From the NCBI GenBank assembly GCA_948144175.1, contig CANXME010000532.1, forward strand, positions 377,001 through 441,000: DNA of 64,000 bases. Direction: 5' to 3'. Shown here piece after piece: positions 30,896 through 43,500 of this stretch. A program made the translations under genes and the position numbers. Position 1 is the stretch's first letter. Each line of letters opens with the position of its first letter. The notes under the pieces are model-generated. The model was given only the letters and a program-made list of their open reading frames with translations. It did no database searches and had not been told where the DNA came from. The stretch comes from Closterium sp. NIES-65 (Eukaryota; Streptophyta; Zygnematophyceae; Desmidiales; Closteriaceae).

Positions 30896-31582
30896 TGATT
30901 CTTGTCACTACCTACAATAGCTATCCCGTTTTCTGAACACCCCGCCGTCCCCTCTCCTCCAATCCCAGTGTATCCTCTCCCTCCAATCCCGCCAGCGCCT
31001 CTCCCTCCTCCCAATCGCCGTCGCCTCTCCCTCCTCCCAACCGCCGTCGCCTCTCCCTCCCATCCCGCCATGGCCTCTCCCTCCCGCCCCGTCATAGCTG
31101 CTCCCTTCCTCCTCGCCGTCGCCTCTCCCTCCCTTCCCGTCCTCGCCTCTGGTGGGTGCACGAGCGTGAGCACGTGTTGCTGAACGACCTCGCGTTGTTT
31201 TCACCGTTGTCTCAGGTGCGTATACGTTTCTCGGACCTTCATACCTCCCTCCTTTTCTTAGGTTTTCTACTTTCTTCGTGAGTTCTCTATTGCTCTCCTC
31301 TTTGGTCGCCTAATGCGCTGGCGCCTAGCGCGCTGGCGTCTAACGCGCTGGCGCCTAGCGCGCTGGCGTCTAGCGCGCTGGCGCCTAGCGCGCTAGCGCC
31401 TAGCACGCTGGCGTCTAACGCGCTGGCGCCTAGCGCGCTGGCACCTAAAGCGCTGGCGATTAGCGCGCCCACACCTTGCAGCGTGCCGCGCGCTGGTGGC
31501 TTGTGCGCTGCTTATTGGGGCAGTGCGCTGGCGAATTCCTGCGGCGGCCTTTCAGCGCTGCGCGCTGGCAAATGATTGCGCA
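30896..31582. repeat. Spacer between gypsy LTR and array 2 (CTCCCTCC tract plus 15-bp repeats); no gene seen
   Basis: Second copy of 3055-3796 without the 55-bp duplication. It contains the pyrimidine-rich tract (about 30950-31150), the 15-bp AGCGCGCTGGCGCCT minisatellite (31312-31451) and a transition segment (31490-31582) with GGCGAATTCC before the first degenerate satellite units. Confidence 0.8.
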
Positions 31583-34500
31583 CACCTTGCTCCATTGAGG
31601 TCACGGGTTGCTGCAGTGAGGTCACGCGTTGCTCCAGTGAGGTCACGCCTTGCTGCAGTGAGGTCACGCCTTGCTGCAGTGAGCTCACGCGTTGCTGCAG
31701 TGAGCTCACGCCTTGCTGCAGTGAGCTCACGCCTTGCTGCAGTGAGTTCACGCCTTGCTGCAGTGAGCTCACGCCTTCCTGCAGTGAGCTCACGCCTTGC
31801 TGCAGTGAGCTCACGCCTTGCTGCAGTGAGCTCACGCCTTGCTGCAGTAAGCTCACGCCTTGCTGCAGTGAGCTCACGCCTTGCCGCAGTGAGCTCACGC
31901 CTTGCCGCAGTGAGCTCACGCCTTGCTGCTTTGAGCTCACGCCTTGCTGCAGTGAGCTCACGCCTTGCCGCAGTGAGCTCACGCCTTGCTGCTTTGAGCT
32001 CACGCCTTGCTGCAGTGAGCTCACGCCTTGCTGCAGTGAGCTCACGCCTTGCTGCAGTGAGCTCACGCCTTGCTGCAGTGAGCTCGCGCGTTGCTTACGC
32101 GTTGCTGCAGTGAGCTCACGCGTTACTGCAGTGAGCTCACGCGTCGCTGCAGTGAGCTCACGCCTTGCTGCAGTGAGCTCACGCGTTGCTGCAGTGAGCT
32201 CACGCCTTGCTGCAGTGAGCTCACGCCTTGCTGCTTTGAGCTCACGCCTTGCTGCAGTGAGCTCACGCCTTGCTGCAGTGAGCTCACGCCTTGCTGCAGT
32301 GAGCTCACGCCTTGCTGCAGTGAGCTCACGCCTTGCTGCAGTGAGCTCGCGCGTTGCTTACGCGTTGCTGCAGTGAGCTCACGCGTTACTGCAGTGAGCT
32401 CACGCGTCGCTGCAGTGAGCTCACGCCTTGCTGCAGTGAGCTCACGCGTTGCTGCAGTGAGCTCACGCCTTGCTACAGTGAGCTCACGCCTTGCTGCAGT
32501 GAGCTCACGCGTTGCTGCAGTGAGTTCACGCGTTGCTGCAGTGAGTTCACGCCTTGCTGCAGTGAGCTCACGCCTTGCTGCAGTGAGCTCACGCCTTGCT
32601 GCAGTGAGCTCACGCCTTGCTGCAGTGAGCTCACGCCTTGCTGCAGTGAGCACACGCCTTGCAACAGTGAGCTCACGCCTTGCTGCAGTGAGCTCACGCC
32701 TTGCCGCAGTGAGCTCACGCCTTGCCGCAGTGAGCTCACGCGTTGCTGCAGTGAGCTCACGCCTTGCTGCAGTGAGCTCACGCGTTGCTGCAGTGAGCTC
32801 ACGCGTTGCTGCAGTGAGCTCACGCCTTGCTGCAGTGAGCTCACGCCTTGCTGCAGTGAGCTCACGCCTTGCTGCAGTGAGCTCACGCCTTGCTGCAATG
32901 AGCTCACGCCTTGCTGCAGTGAGCTCACGCCTTGCTGCAGTGAGCTCACGCCTTGCTACAGTGAGCTCACGCCTTGCTGCAGTGAGCTCACGCGTTGCTG
33001 CAGTGAGCTCACGCGTTGCTGCAGTGAGTTCACGCGTTGCTGCAGTGAGTTCACGCCTTGCTGCAGTGAGCTCACGCCTTGCTGCAGTGAGCTCACGTCT
33101 TGCTGCAGTGAGCTCACGCCTTGCTGCAGTGAGCTCACGCCTTGCTGCAGTGAGCACACGCCTTGCAACAGTGAGCTCACGCCTTGCTGCAGTGAGCTCA
33201 CGCCTTGCCGCAGTGAGCTCACGCCTTGCCGCAGTGAGCTCACGCGTTGCTGCAGTGAGCTCACGCCTTGCTGCAGTGAGCTCACGCCTTGCTGCAGTGA
33301 GCTCACGCCTTGCTGCAGTGAGCTCACGCCTTGCTGCAGTGAGCTCACGCCTTGCTGCAGTGAGCTCACGCCTTGCTGTAGTGAGCTCACACCTTGCTGC
33401 AGTGAGCTCACGCCTTGCTGTAGTGAGCTCACACCTTGCTACAGTGAGCTCACGCCTTGCTGCAGTGAGCTCACGCCTTGCTGCAGTGAGCTCACGCGTT
33501 GCTGCATTGAGCTCACGCGTTGCTGCAGTGAGTTCACGCGTTGCTGCAGTGAGTTCACGCCTTGCTGCAGTGAGCTCACGCCTTGCTGCAGTGAGCTCAC
33601 GCCTTGCTGCAGTGAGCTCACGCGTTGCTGCAGTGAGCTCACGCCTTGCCGCAGTGAGCTCACGCCTTGCTGCAGAGAGCTCACGCCTTGCCGCAGTGAT
33701 TTTACGCCTTGCTGCAGTGAGCTCAGGCGTTGCTGCGATGAGCTCACGCGTTGCTGCAGTGAGCTCACGCATTGCTGCAGTGAGCTCACGCGTTGCTGCA
33801 GTGAGCTCACGCCTTGCTGCAGTGAGCTCACCTTGCTGCAGTGAGCTCACGCCTTGCTGCAGTGAGCTCACCTTGCTGCAGTGAGCTCACGCCTTGCTGC
33901 AGTGAGCTCACGCCTTGCTGCAGTGAGCTCACGCGTTGCTGCAGTGAGCTCACGCCTTGCTGCAGTGAGCTCACGCCTTGCTGCAGTGAGCTCACGCCTT
34001 GCTGCAGTGAGCTCACGCCTTGCTGCAGTGAGCTCACGCCTTGCTGCAGTGAGCTCACGCCTTGCTGCAGTGAGCTCACGCGTTGCTGCAGTGAGCTCAC
34101 GCCTTGCTGCAGTGAGTTCACGCCTTGCTGCAGTGAGCTCACGCCTTGCTACAGTGAGCTCACGCCTTGCTGCAGTGAGCTCACGCGTTGCTGCAGTGAG
34201 CTCACGCGTTGCTGCAGTGAGCTCACGCGTTGCTGCAGTGAGTTCACGCGTTGCTGCAGTGAGTTCACGCCTTGCTGTAGTGAGCTCACGCCTTGCTGCA
34301 GTGAGCTCACGCCTTGCTGCAGTGAGCTCACGCCTTGCTGCAGTGAGCTCACGCCTTGCTGCAGTGAGCTCACGCCTTGCTGCAGTGAGCTCACGCCTTG
34401 CTGCAGTGAGCTCACGCCTTGCTGCAGTGAGCTCACGCCTTGCTACAGTGAGCTCACGCCTTGCTGCAGTGTGCTCACGCCTTGCTGCAGTGAGCTCACG

Positions 34501-37500
34501 CGTTGCTGCAGTGAGCTCACGCGTTGCTGCAGTGAGTTCACGCGTTGCTGCAGTGAGTTCACGCGTTGCTGCAGTGAGCTCACGCCTTGCTGCAGTGAGC
34601 TCACGCGTTGCTGCAGTGAGCTCACGCGTTGCTGCAGTGAGTTCACGCCTTGCTGTAGTGAGCTCACGCCTTGCTGCAGTGAGCTCACGCCTTGCTGCAG
34701 TGAGCTCACGCCTTGCTGCAGTGAGCTCACGCCTTGCTGCAGTGAGCTCACGCCTTGCTGCAGTGAGCTCACGCCTTGCTGCAGTGAGCTCACGCCTTGC
34801 TGCAGTGAGCTCACGCCTTGCTGCAGTGAGCTCACGCCTTGCTACAGTGAGCTCACGCCTTGCTGCAGTGTGCTCACGCCTTGCTGCAGTGAGCTCACGC
34901 CTTGCTGCAGTGAGCTCACGCGTTGCTGCAGTGAGTTCACGCGTTGCTGCAGTGAGTTCACGCCTTGCTGCAGTGAGCTCACGCCTTGCTGCAGTGAGCT
35001 CACGCCTTGCTGCAGTGAGCTCACGCGTTGCTGCAGTGAGTTCACGCGTTGCTGCAGTGAGCTCACGCCTTGCCGCAGTGAGCTCACGCCTTGCTGCAGT
35101 GAGCTCACGCCTTGCTGCAGTGAGCTCACGCCTTGCTGCAGTGAGCTCACGCGTTGCTGCAGTGAGTTCACGCGTTGCTGCAGTGAGCTCACGCGTTGCT
35201 GCAGTGAGCTCACGCGTTGCTGCAGTGAGCTCACGCGTTGCTGCAGTGAGCTCACGCCTTGCTGCAGTGAGCTCACCTTGCTGTAGTGAGCTCACGCCTT
35301 GCTACAGTGAGCTCACGCCTTGCTGCAGTGTGCTCACGCCTTGCTGCAGTGAGCTCACGCGTTGCTGCAGTGAGCTCACGCGTTGCTGCAGTGAGTTCAC
35401 GCGTTGCTGCAGTGAGTTCACGCCTTGCTGCAGTGAGCTCACGCCTTGCCGCAGTGAGCTCACGCCTTGCTGCAGTGAGTTCACGCCTTGCTGCAGTGAG
35501 CTCACGCCTTGCTGCAGTGAGCTCACGCCTTGCTGCAGTGAGCTCACGCCTTGCTGCAGTGAGCTCACGCCTTGCTGCAGTGAGCTCACGCGTTGCTGCA
35601 GTGAGCTCACGCCTTGCTGCAGTGAGCTCACGCCTTGCTGCAGTGAGCTCACGCGTTGCTGCAGTGAGCTCACGCCTTGCTGCAGTGAGTTCACGCCTTG
35701 CTGCAGTGAGCTCACGCCTTGCTGCAGTGAGCTCACGCCTTGCTGCAGTGAGCTCACGCCTTGCTGCAGTGAGCTCACGCCTTGCCGCATTGAGCTCACG
35801 CCTTGCCGCAGTGAGCTCACGCCTTGCTGCAGTGAGCTCACGCCTTGCTGCAGTGAGCTCACGCCTTGCTGCAGTGAGCTCACGCCTTGCTGCAGTGAGC
35901 TCACGCCTTGCTGCAGTGAGCTCACGCCTTGCTGCAGTGAGCTCACGCGTTGCTGCAGTAAGCTCACGCCTTGCTGCAGTGAGCTCACGCCTTGCTGCAG
36001 TGAGCTCACGCGTTGCTGCAGTGAGCTCACGCCTTGCTGCAGTGAGCTCACGCCTTGCTGCAGTGAGCTCACGCGTTGCTGCAGTGAGCTCACGCCTTGC
36101 TGCAGTGAGCTCACGCCTTGCTGCAGTGAGCTCACACGTTGCTGCAGTGAGCTCACGCCTTGCTGCAGTGAGCTCACGCCTTGCTGCAGTGAGCTCACAC
36201 GTTGCTGCAGTGAGCTCACGCCTTGCTGCAGTGAGCTCACGCCTTGCTGCAGTGAGTTCACGCCTTGCTGCAGTGAGCTCACGCCTTGCTGCAGTGAGCT
36301 CACGCCTTGCTGCAGTGAGCTCACGCCTTGCTACAGTGAGCTCACGCCTTGCTGCAGTGTGCTCACGCCTTGCTGCAGTGAGCTCACGTGTTGCTGCAGT
36401 GAGCTCACGCGTTGCTGCAGTGAGCTCACGCCTTGCTGCAGTGAGCTCACGCCTTGCTGCAGTGAGTTCACGCCTTGCTGCAGTGAGCTCACGCCTTGCT
36501 GCAGTGAGCTCACGCCTTGCTGCAGTGAGCTCACGCCCTGCTACAGTGAGCTCACGCCTTGCTGCAGTGTGCTCACGCCTTGCTGCAGTGAGCTCACGCG
36601 TTGCTGCAGTGAGCTCACGCGTTGCTGCAGTGAGTTCACGCGTTGCTGCAGTGAGTTCACGCCTTGCTGCAGTGAGCTCACGCCTTGCTGCAGTAAGCTC
36701 ACGCCTTGCTGCAGTGAGCTCACGCCAGTGAGCTCACGCCCTGCTACAGTGAGCTCACGCCTTGCTGCAGTGAGCTCACGCGTTGCTGCAGTGAGCTCAC
36801 GCCTTGCTGCAGTGAGTTCACGCCTTGCTGCAGTGAGCTCACGCCTTGCTGCAGTGAGCTCACGCCTTGCTGCAGTGAGCTCACGCCCTGCTGCAGTGAG
36901 CTCACGCCTTGCTGCAGTGAGCTCACGCGTTGCCGCAGTGAGCTCACGCGTTGCTGCAGTGATTTCACGCGTTGCCGCAGTGAGCTCACGCCTTGCCGCA
37001 GTGAGCTCACGCCTTGCTGCAGTGAGCTCACGCCTTGCCGCAGTGATTTCGCGCCTTGCTGCAGTGAGCTCACGCGTTGCTGCAGTGAGCTCACGCGTTG
37101 CTGCAGTGAGCTCACGCCTTGCCGCAGTGAGCTCACGCATTGCTGCAGTGAGCTCACGCGTTGCTGCAGTGAGCTCACGCCTTGCTGCAGTGAGTTCACG
37201 CCTTGCTGCAGTGAGCTCACGCCTTGCTGCAGTGAGCTCACGCGTTGCTGCAGTGAGCTCACGCCTTGCCGCAGTGAGCTCACGCCTTGCTGCAGTGAGC
37301 TCACGCCTTGCTGCAGTGAGTTCACGCCTTGCTGCAGTGAGTTCACGCCTTGCTGCAGTGAGTTCACGCCTTGCTGCAGTGAGCTCACGCGTTGCCGCAG
37401 TGATTTCGCGCCTTGCTGCAGTGAGCTCACGCGTTGCTGCAGTGAGCTCACGCCTTGCTGCAGTGAGCTCACGCATTGCTGCAGTGAGCTCACGCCTTGC

Positions 37501-40500
37501 TGCAGTGAGCTCACGCCTTGCTGCAGTGAGCTCACGCCTTGCTGCAGTGAGCTCACGCCTTGCTGCAGTGAGCTCACGCCTTGCTGCAGTGAGCTCACGC
37601 CTTGCTGCAGTGAGCTCACGCCTTGCTGCAGTGAGCTCACGCATTGCTGCAGTGAGCTCACGCCTTGCTGCAGTGATTTCACGCGTTGCCGCAGTGAGCT
37701 CACGCCTTGCCGCAGTGAGCTCACGCCTTGCTGCAGTGAGCTCACGCCTTGCCGCAGTGATTTCGCGCCTTGCTGCAGTGAGCTCACGCGTTGCTGCAGT
37801 GAGCTCACGCCTTGCTGCAGTGAGCTCACGCATTGCTGCAGTGAGCTCACGCCTTGCTGCAGTGAGCTCACGCCTTGCTGCAGTGAGCTCACGCCTTGCT
37901 GCAGTGAGCTCACGCCTTGCTGCAGTGAGCTCACGCATTGCTTCAGTGAGCTCACGCCTTGCTGCAGTGAGCTCACGCCTTGCTGCAGTGAGCTCACGCC
38001 TTGCTGCAGTGAGCTCACGCCTTGCCGCAGTGATTTCACGCCTTGCTGCAGTGAGCTCACGCGTTGCTGCAGTGAGCTCACGCCTTGCTGCAGTGAGCTC
38101 AAGCATTGCTGCAGTGAGCTCACGCGTTGCTGCAGTGAGCTCACGTCTTGCTGCAGTGAGCTCACGCCTTGCTGCAGTGAGCTCATGCCTTGCTGCAGTG
38201 ATCTCACGCCTTGCTGCAGTGAGCTCACGCCTTGCTGCAGTGAGCTCACGCCTTGCTGCAGTGAGCTCACGTCTTGCTGCAGTGAGCTCACGCCTTGCTG
38301 CAGTGAGCTCACGCCTTGCTGCAGTGAGCTCACGCCTTGCTGCAGTGAGCTCACGCCTTGCTGCAGTGAGCTCACGCATTGCTGCAGTGAGCTCACGCCT
38401 TGCTGCAGTGAGCTCACGCCTTGCTGCAGTGAGCTCACGCCTTGCTGCAGTGAGCTCACGCCAGTGAGCTCACGCCCTGCTACAGTGAGCTCACGCCTTG
38501 CTGCAGTGAGCTCACGCCTTGCAGCAGTGAGTTCACGCCTTGCTGCAGTGAGCTCACGCCTTGCTGCAGTGAGCTCACGCCTTGCTGCAGTGAGCTCACG
38601 CCCTGCTGCAGTGAGCTCACGCCTTGCTGCAGTGAGCTCACGCGTTGCCGCAGTGAGCTCACGCGTTGCTGCAGTGATTTCACGCGTTGCCGCAGTGAGC
38701 TCACGCCTTGCCGCAGTGAGCTCACGCCTTGCTGCAGTGAGCTCACGCCTTGCCGCAGTGATTTCGCGCCTTGCTGCAGTGAGCTCACGCGTTGCTGCAG
38801 TGATTTCACGCGTTGCTGCAGTGAGCTCACGCGTTGCCGCAGTGAGTTCACGCCTTGCTGCAGTGAGCTCACGCCTTGCTGCAGTGAGCTCACGCCTTGC
38901 TGCAGTGAGCTCACGCCTTGCTGCAGTGAGCTCACGCCTTGCTGCAGTGAGCTCACACCTTGCTACAGTGAGCTCACGCCTTGCTGCAGTGAGCTCACGC
39001 CTTGCTGCAGTGAGCTCACGCGTTGCTGCATTGAGCTCACGCGTTGCTGCAGTGAGTTCACGCGTTGCTGCAGTGAGTTTACGCCTTGCTGCAGTGAGCT
39101 CACGCCTTGCTGCAGTGAGCTCACGCCTTGCTGCAGTGAGCTCACGCGTTGCTGCAGTGAGCTCACGCCTTGCCGCAGTGAGCTCACGCCTTGCTGCAGA
39201 GAGCTCACGCCTTGCCGCAGTGATTTTACGCCTTGCTGCAGTGAGCTCAGGCGTTGCTGCGATGAGCTCACGCGTTGCTGCAGTGAGCTCACGCATTGCT
39301 GCAGTGAGCTCACGCGTTGCTGCAGTGAGCTCACGCCTTGCTGCAGTGAGCTCACCTTGCTGCAGTGAGCTCACGCCTTGCTGCAGTGAGCTCACCTTGC
39401 TGCAGTGAGCTCACGCCTTGCTGCAGTGAGCTCACGCCTTGCTGCAGTGAGCTCACGCCTTGCTGCAGTGAGCTCACGCCTTGCTGCAGTGAGCTCACGC
39501 GTTGCTGCAGTGAGCTCACGCCTTGCTGCAGTGAGTTCACGCCTTGCTGCAGTGAGCTCACGCCTTGCTGCAGTGAGCTCACGCCTTGCTGCAGTGAGCT
39601 CACGCCTTGCTGCAGTGAGCTCACGCCTTGCCGCATTGAGCTCACGCCTTGCCGCAGTGAGCTCACGCCTTGCTGCAGTGAGCTCACGCCTTGCTGCAGT
39701 GAGCTCACGCCTTGCTGCAGTGAGCTCACGCCTTGCTGCAGTGAGCTCACGCCTTGCTGCAGTGAGCTCACGCGTTGCTGCAGTGAGCTCACGCGTTGCT
39801 GCAGTGAGTTCACGCGTTGCTGCAGTGAGTTCACGCCTTGCTGCAGTGAGCTCACGCCTTGCCGCAGTGAGCTCACGCCTTGCCGCAGTGATTTTACGCC
39901 TTGCTGCAGTGAGCTCAGGCGTTGCTGCGATGAGCTCACGCCTTGCTACAGTGAGCTCACGCGTTGCTGCAGTGAGCTCACGCGTTGCTGCAGTGAGTTC
40001 ACGCGTTGCTGCAGTGAGTTCACGCCTTGCTGTAGTGAGCTCACGCCTTGCTGCAGTGAGCTCACGCCTTGCTGCAGTGAGCTCACGCCTTGCTGCAGTG
40101 AGCTCACGCCTTGCTGCAGTGAGCTCACGCCTTGCTGCAGTGAGCTCACGCCTTGCTGCAGTGAGCTCACGCCTTGCTGCAGTGAGCTCACGCCTTGCTA
40201 CAGTGAGCTCACGCCTTGCTGCAGTGTGCTCACGCCTTGCTGCAGTGAGCTCACGCGTTGCTGCAGTGAGCTCACGCGTTGCTGCAGTGAGTTCACGCGT
40301 TGCTGCAGTGAGTTCACGCCTTGCTGCAGTGAGCTCACGCCTTGCTGCAGTGAGCTCACGCGTTGCTGCAGTGAGTTCACGCGTTGCTGCAGTGAGTTCA
40401 CGCCTTGCTGTAGTGAGCTCACGCCTTGCTGCAGTGAGCTCACGCCTTGCTGCAGTGAGCTCACGCCTTGCTGCAGTGAGCTCACGCCTTGCTGCAGTGA

Positions 40501-43500
40501 GCTCACGCCTTGCTGCAGTGAGCTCACGCCTTGCTGCAGTGAGCTCACGCCTTGCTGCAGTGAGCTCACGCCTTGCTGCAGTGAGCTCACGCCTTGCTAC
40601 AGTGAGCTCACGCCTTGCTGCAGTGAGCTCACGCGTTGCTGCAGTGAGCTCACGCGTTGCTGCAGTGAGTTCACGCGTTGCTGCAGTGAGTTCACGCCTT
40701 GCTGCAGTGAGCTCACGCCTTGCTGCAGTGAGCTCACGCCTTGCTGCAGTGAGCTCACGCGTTGCTGCAGTGAGCTCACGCCTTGCCGCAGTGAGCTCAC
40801 GCCTTGCTGCAGTGAGCTCACGCCTTGCTGCAGTGAGCTCACGCCTTGCTGCAGTGAGCTCACGCGTTGCTGCAGTGAGTTCACGCGTTGCTGCAGTGAG
40901 CTCACGCGTTGCTGCAGTGAGCTCACGCGTTGCTGCAGTGAGCTCACGCCTTGCTGCAGTGAGCTCACCTTGCTGTAGTGAGCTCACGTCTTGCTGCAGT
41001 GAGCTCACGCCTTGCTGCAGTGAGCTCACACGTTGCTGCAGTGACCTCACGCGTTGCTGCAGTGAGTTCACGCGTTGCCGCAGTGAGTTCACGCCTTGCT
41101 GCAGTGAGCTCACGCCTTGCTGCAGTGAGCTCACACGTTGCTGCAGTGAGTTCACGCGTTGCTGCAGTGAGCTCACGGGTTGCTGCAGTGAGCTCACGCG
41201 TTGCTGCAGTGAGTTCACGCGTTGCTGCAGTGAGTTCACGCCTTGCTGCAGTGAGCTCACGCCTTGCCGCAGTGAGCTCACGCCTTGCTGCAGTGATTTT
41301 ACGCCTTGCTGCAGTGAGCTCAGGCGTTGCTGCGATGAGCTCATGCCTTGCTACAGTGAGCTCACGCGTTGCTGCAGTGAGCTCACGCGTTGCTGCAGTG
41401 AGTTCACGCGTTGCTGCAGTGAGTTCACGCCTTGCTGTAGTGAGCTCACGCCTTGCTGCAGTGAGCTCACGCCTTGCTGCAGTGAGCTCACGCCTTGCTG
41501 CAGTGAGCTCACGCCTTGCTGCAGTGAGCTCACGCCTTGCTACAGTGAGCTCACGCCTTGCTGCAGTGTGCTCACGCCTTGCTGCAGTGAGCTCACGCGT
41601 TGCTGCAGTGAGCTCACGCGTTGCTGCAGTGAGTTCACGCGTTGCTGCAGTGAGCTCACGCCTTGCTGCAGTGAGCTCACGCCTTGCCGCAGTGAGTTCA
41701 CGCGTTGCTGCAGTGAGTTCACGCCTTGCTGCAGTGAGCTCACGCCTTGCCGCAGTGAGCTCACGCCTTGCTGCAGTGAGCTCACGCCTTGCTGCAGTGA
41801 GCTCACGCCTTGCTGCAGTGAGCTCACGCCTTGCTGCAGTGAGCTCACGCCTTGCTGCAGTGAGCTCACGCCTTGCTGCAGTGAGCTCACGCGTTGCTGC
41901 AGTGAGCTCACGCCTTGCCGCAGTGATTTCACGCCTTGCCGCAGTGAGCTCACGCGTTGCTGCGGTGAGCTCACGCGTTGCTGCAGTGAGCTCACGCCTT
42001 GCTGCAGTGAGCTCACGCCTTGCTGCAGTGAGCTCACGCGTTGCTGCAGTGAGCTCACGCCTTGCTGCAGTGAGTTCACGCCTTGCTGCAGTGAGCTCAC
42101 GCCTTGCTGCAGTGAGCTCACGCCTTGCTGCAGTGAGCTCACGCCTTGCTGCAGTGAGCTCACGCCTTGCCGCATTGAGCTCACGCCTTGCCGCAGTGAG
42201 CTCACGCCTTGCTGCAGTGAGCTCACGCCTTGCTGCAGTGAGCTCACGCCTTGCTGCAGTGAGCTCACGCCTTGCTGCAGTGAGCTCACGCCTTGCTGCA
42301 GTGAGCTCACGCGTTGCTGCAGTAAGCTCACGCCTTGCTGCAGTGAGCTCACGCCTTGCTGCAGTGAGCTCACGCGTTGCTGCAGTGAGCTCACGCCTTG
42401 CTGCAGTGAGCTCACGCCTTGCTGCAGTGAGCTCACGCGTTGCTGCAGTGAGCTCACGCCTTGCTGCAGTGAGCTCACCTTGCTGCAGTGAGCTCACGTC
42501 TTGCTGCAGTGAGCTCACGCCTTGCTGCAGTGAGCTCACACGTTGCTGCAGTGAGCTCACGCCTTGCTGCAGTGAGCTCACGCCTTGCTGCAGTGAGTTC
42601 ACGCCTTGCTGCAGTGAGCTCACGCCTTGCTGCAGTGAGCTCACGCCTTGCTGCAGTGAGCTCACGCCTTGCTACAGTGAGCTCACGCCTTGCTGCAGTG
42701 TGCTCACGCCTTGCTGCAGTGAGCTCACGCGTTGCTGCAGTGAGCTCACGCGTTGCTGCAGTGAGCTCACGCCTTGCTGCAGTGAGCTCACGCCTTGCTG
42801 CAGTGAGTTCACGCCTTGCTGCAGTGAGCTCACGCCTTGCTGCAGTGAGCTCACGCCTTGCTGCAGTGAGCTCACGCCCTGCTACAGTGAGCTCACGCCT
42901 TGCTGCAGTGTGCTCACGCCTTGCTGCAGTGAGCTCACGCGTTGCTGCAGTGAGCTCACGCGTTGCTGCAGTGAGTTCACGCGTTGCTGCAGTGAGTTCA
43001 CGCCTTGCTGCAGTGAGCTCACGCCTTGCTGCAGTGAGCTCACGCCTTGCTGCAGTGAGCTCACGCCTTGCTGCAGTGATTTCACGCGTTGCCGCAGTGA
43101 GCTCACGCCTTGCCGCAGTGAGCTCACGCCTTGCTGCAGTGAGCTCACGCCTTGCCGCAGTGATTTCGCGCCTTGCTGCAGTGAGCTCACGCGTTGCTGC
43201 AGTGAGCTCACGCCTTGCTGCAGTGAGCTCACGCATTGCTGCAGTGAGCTCACGCCTTGCTGCAGTGAGCTCACGCCTTGCTGCAGTGAGCTCACGCCTT
43301 GCTGCAGTGAGCTCACGCCTTGCTGCAGTGAGCTCACGCATTGCTGCAGTGAGCTCACGCCTTGCTGCAGTGAGCTCACGCCTTGCTGCAGTGAGCTCAC
43401 GCCTTGCTGCAGTGAGCTCACGCCTTGCTGCAGTGAGCTCACGCCTTGCCGCAGTGATTTCACGCCTTGCTGCAGTGAGCTCACGCGTTGCTGCAGTGAG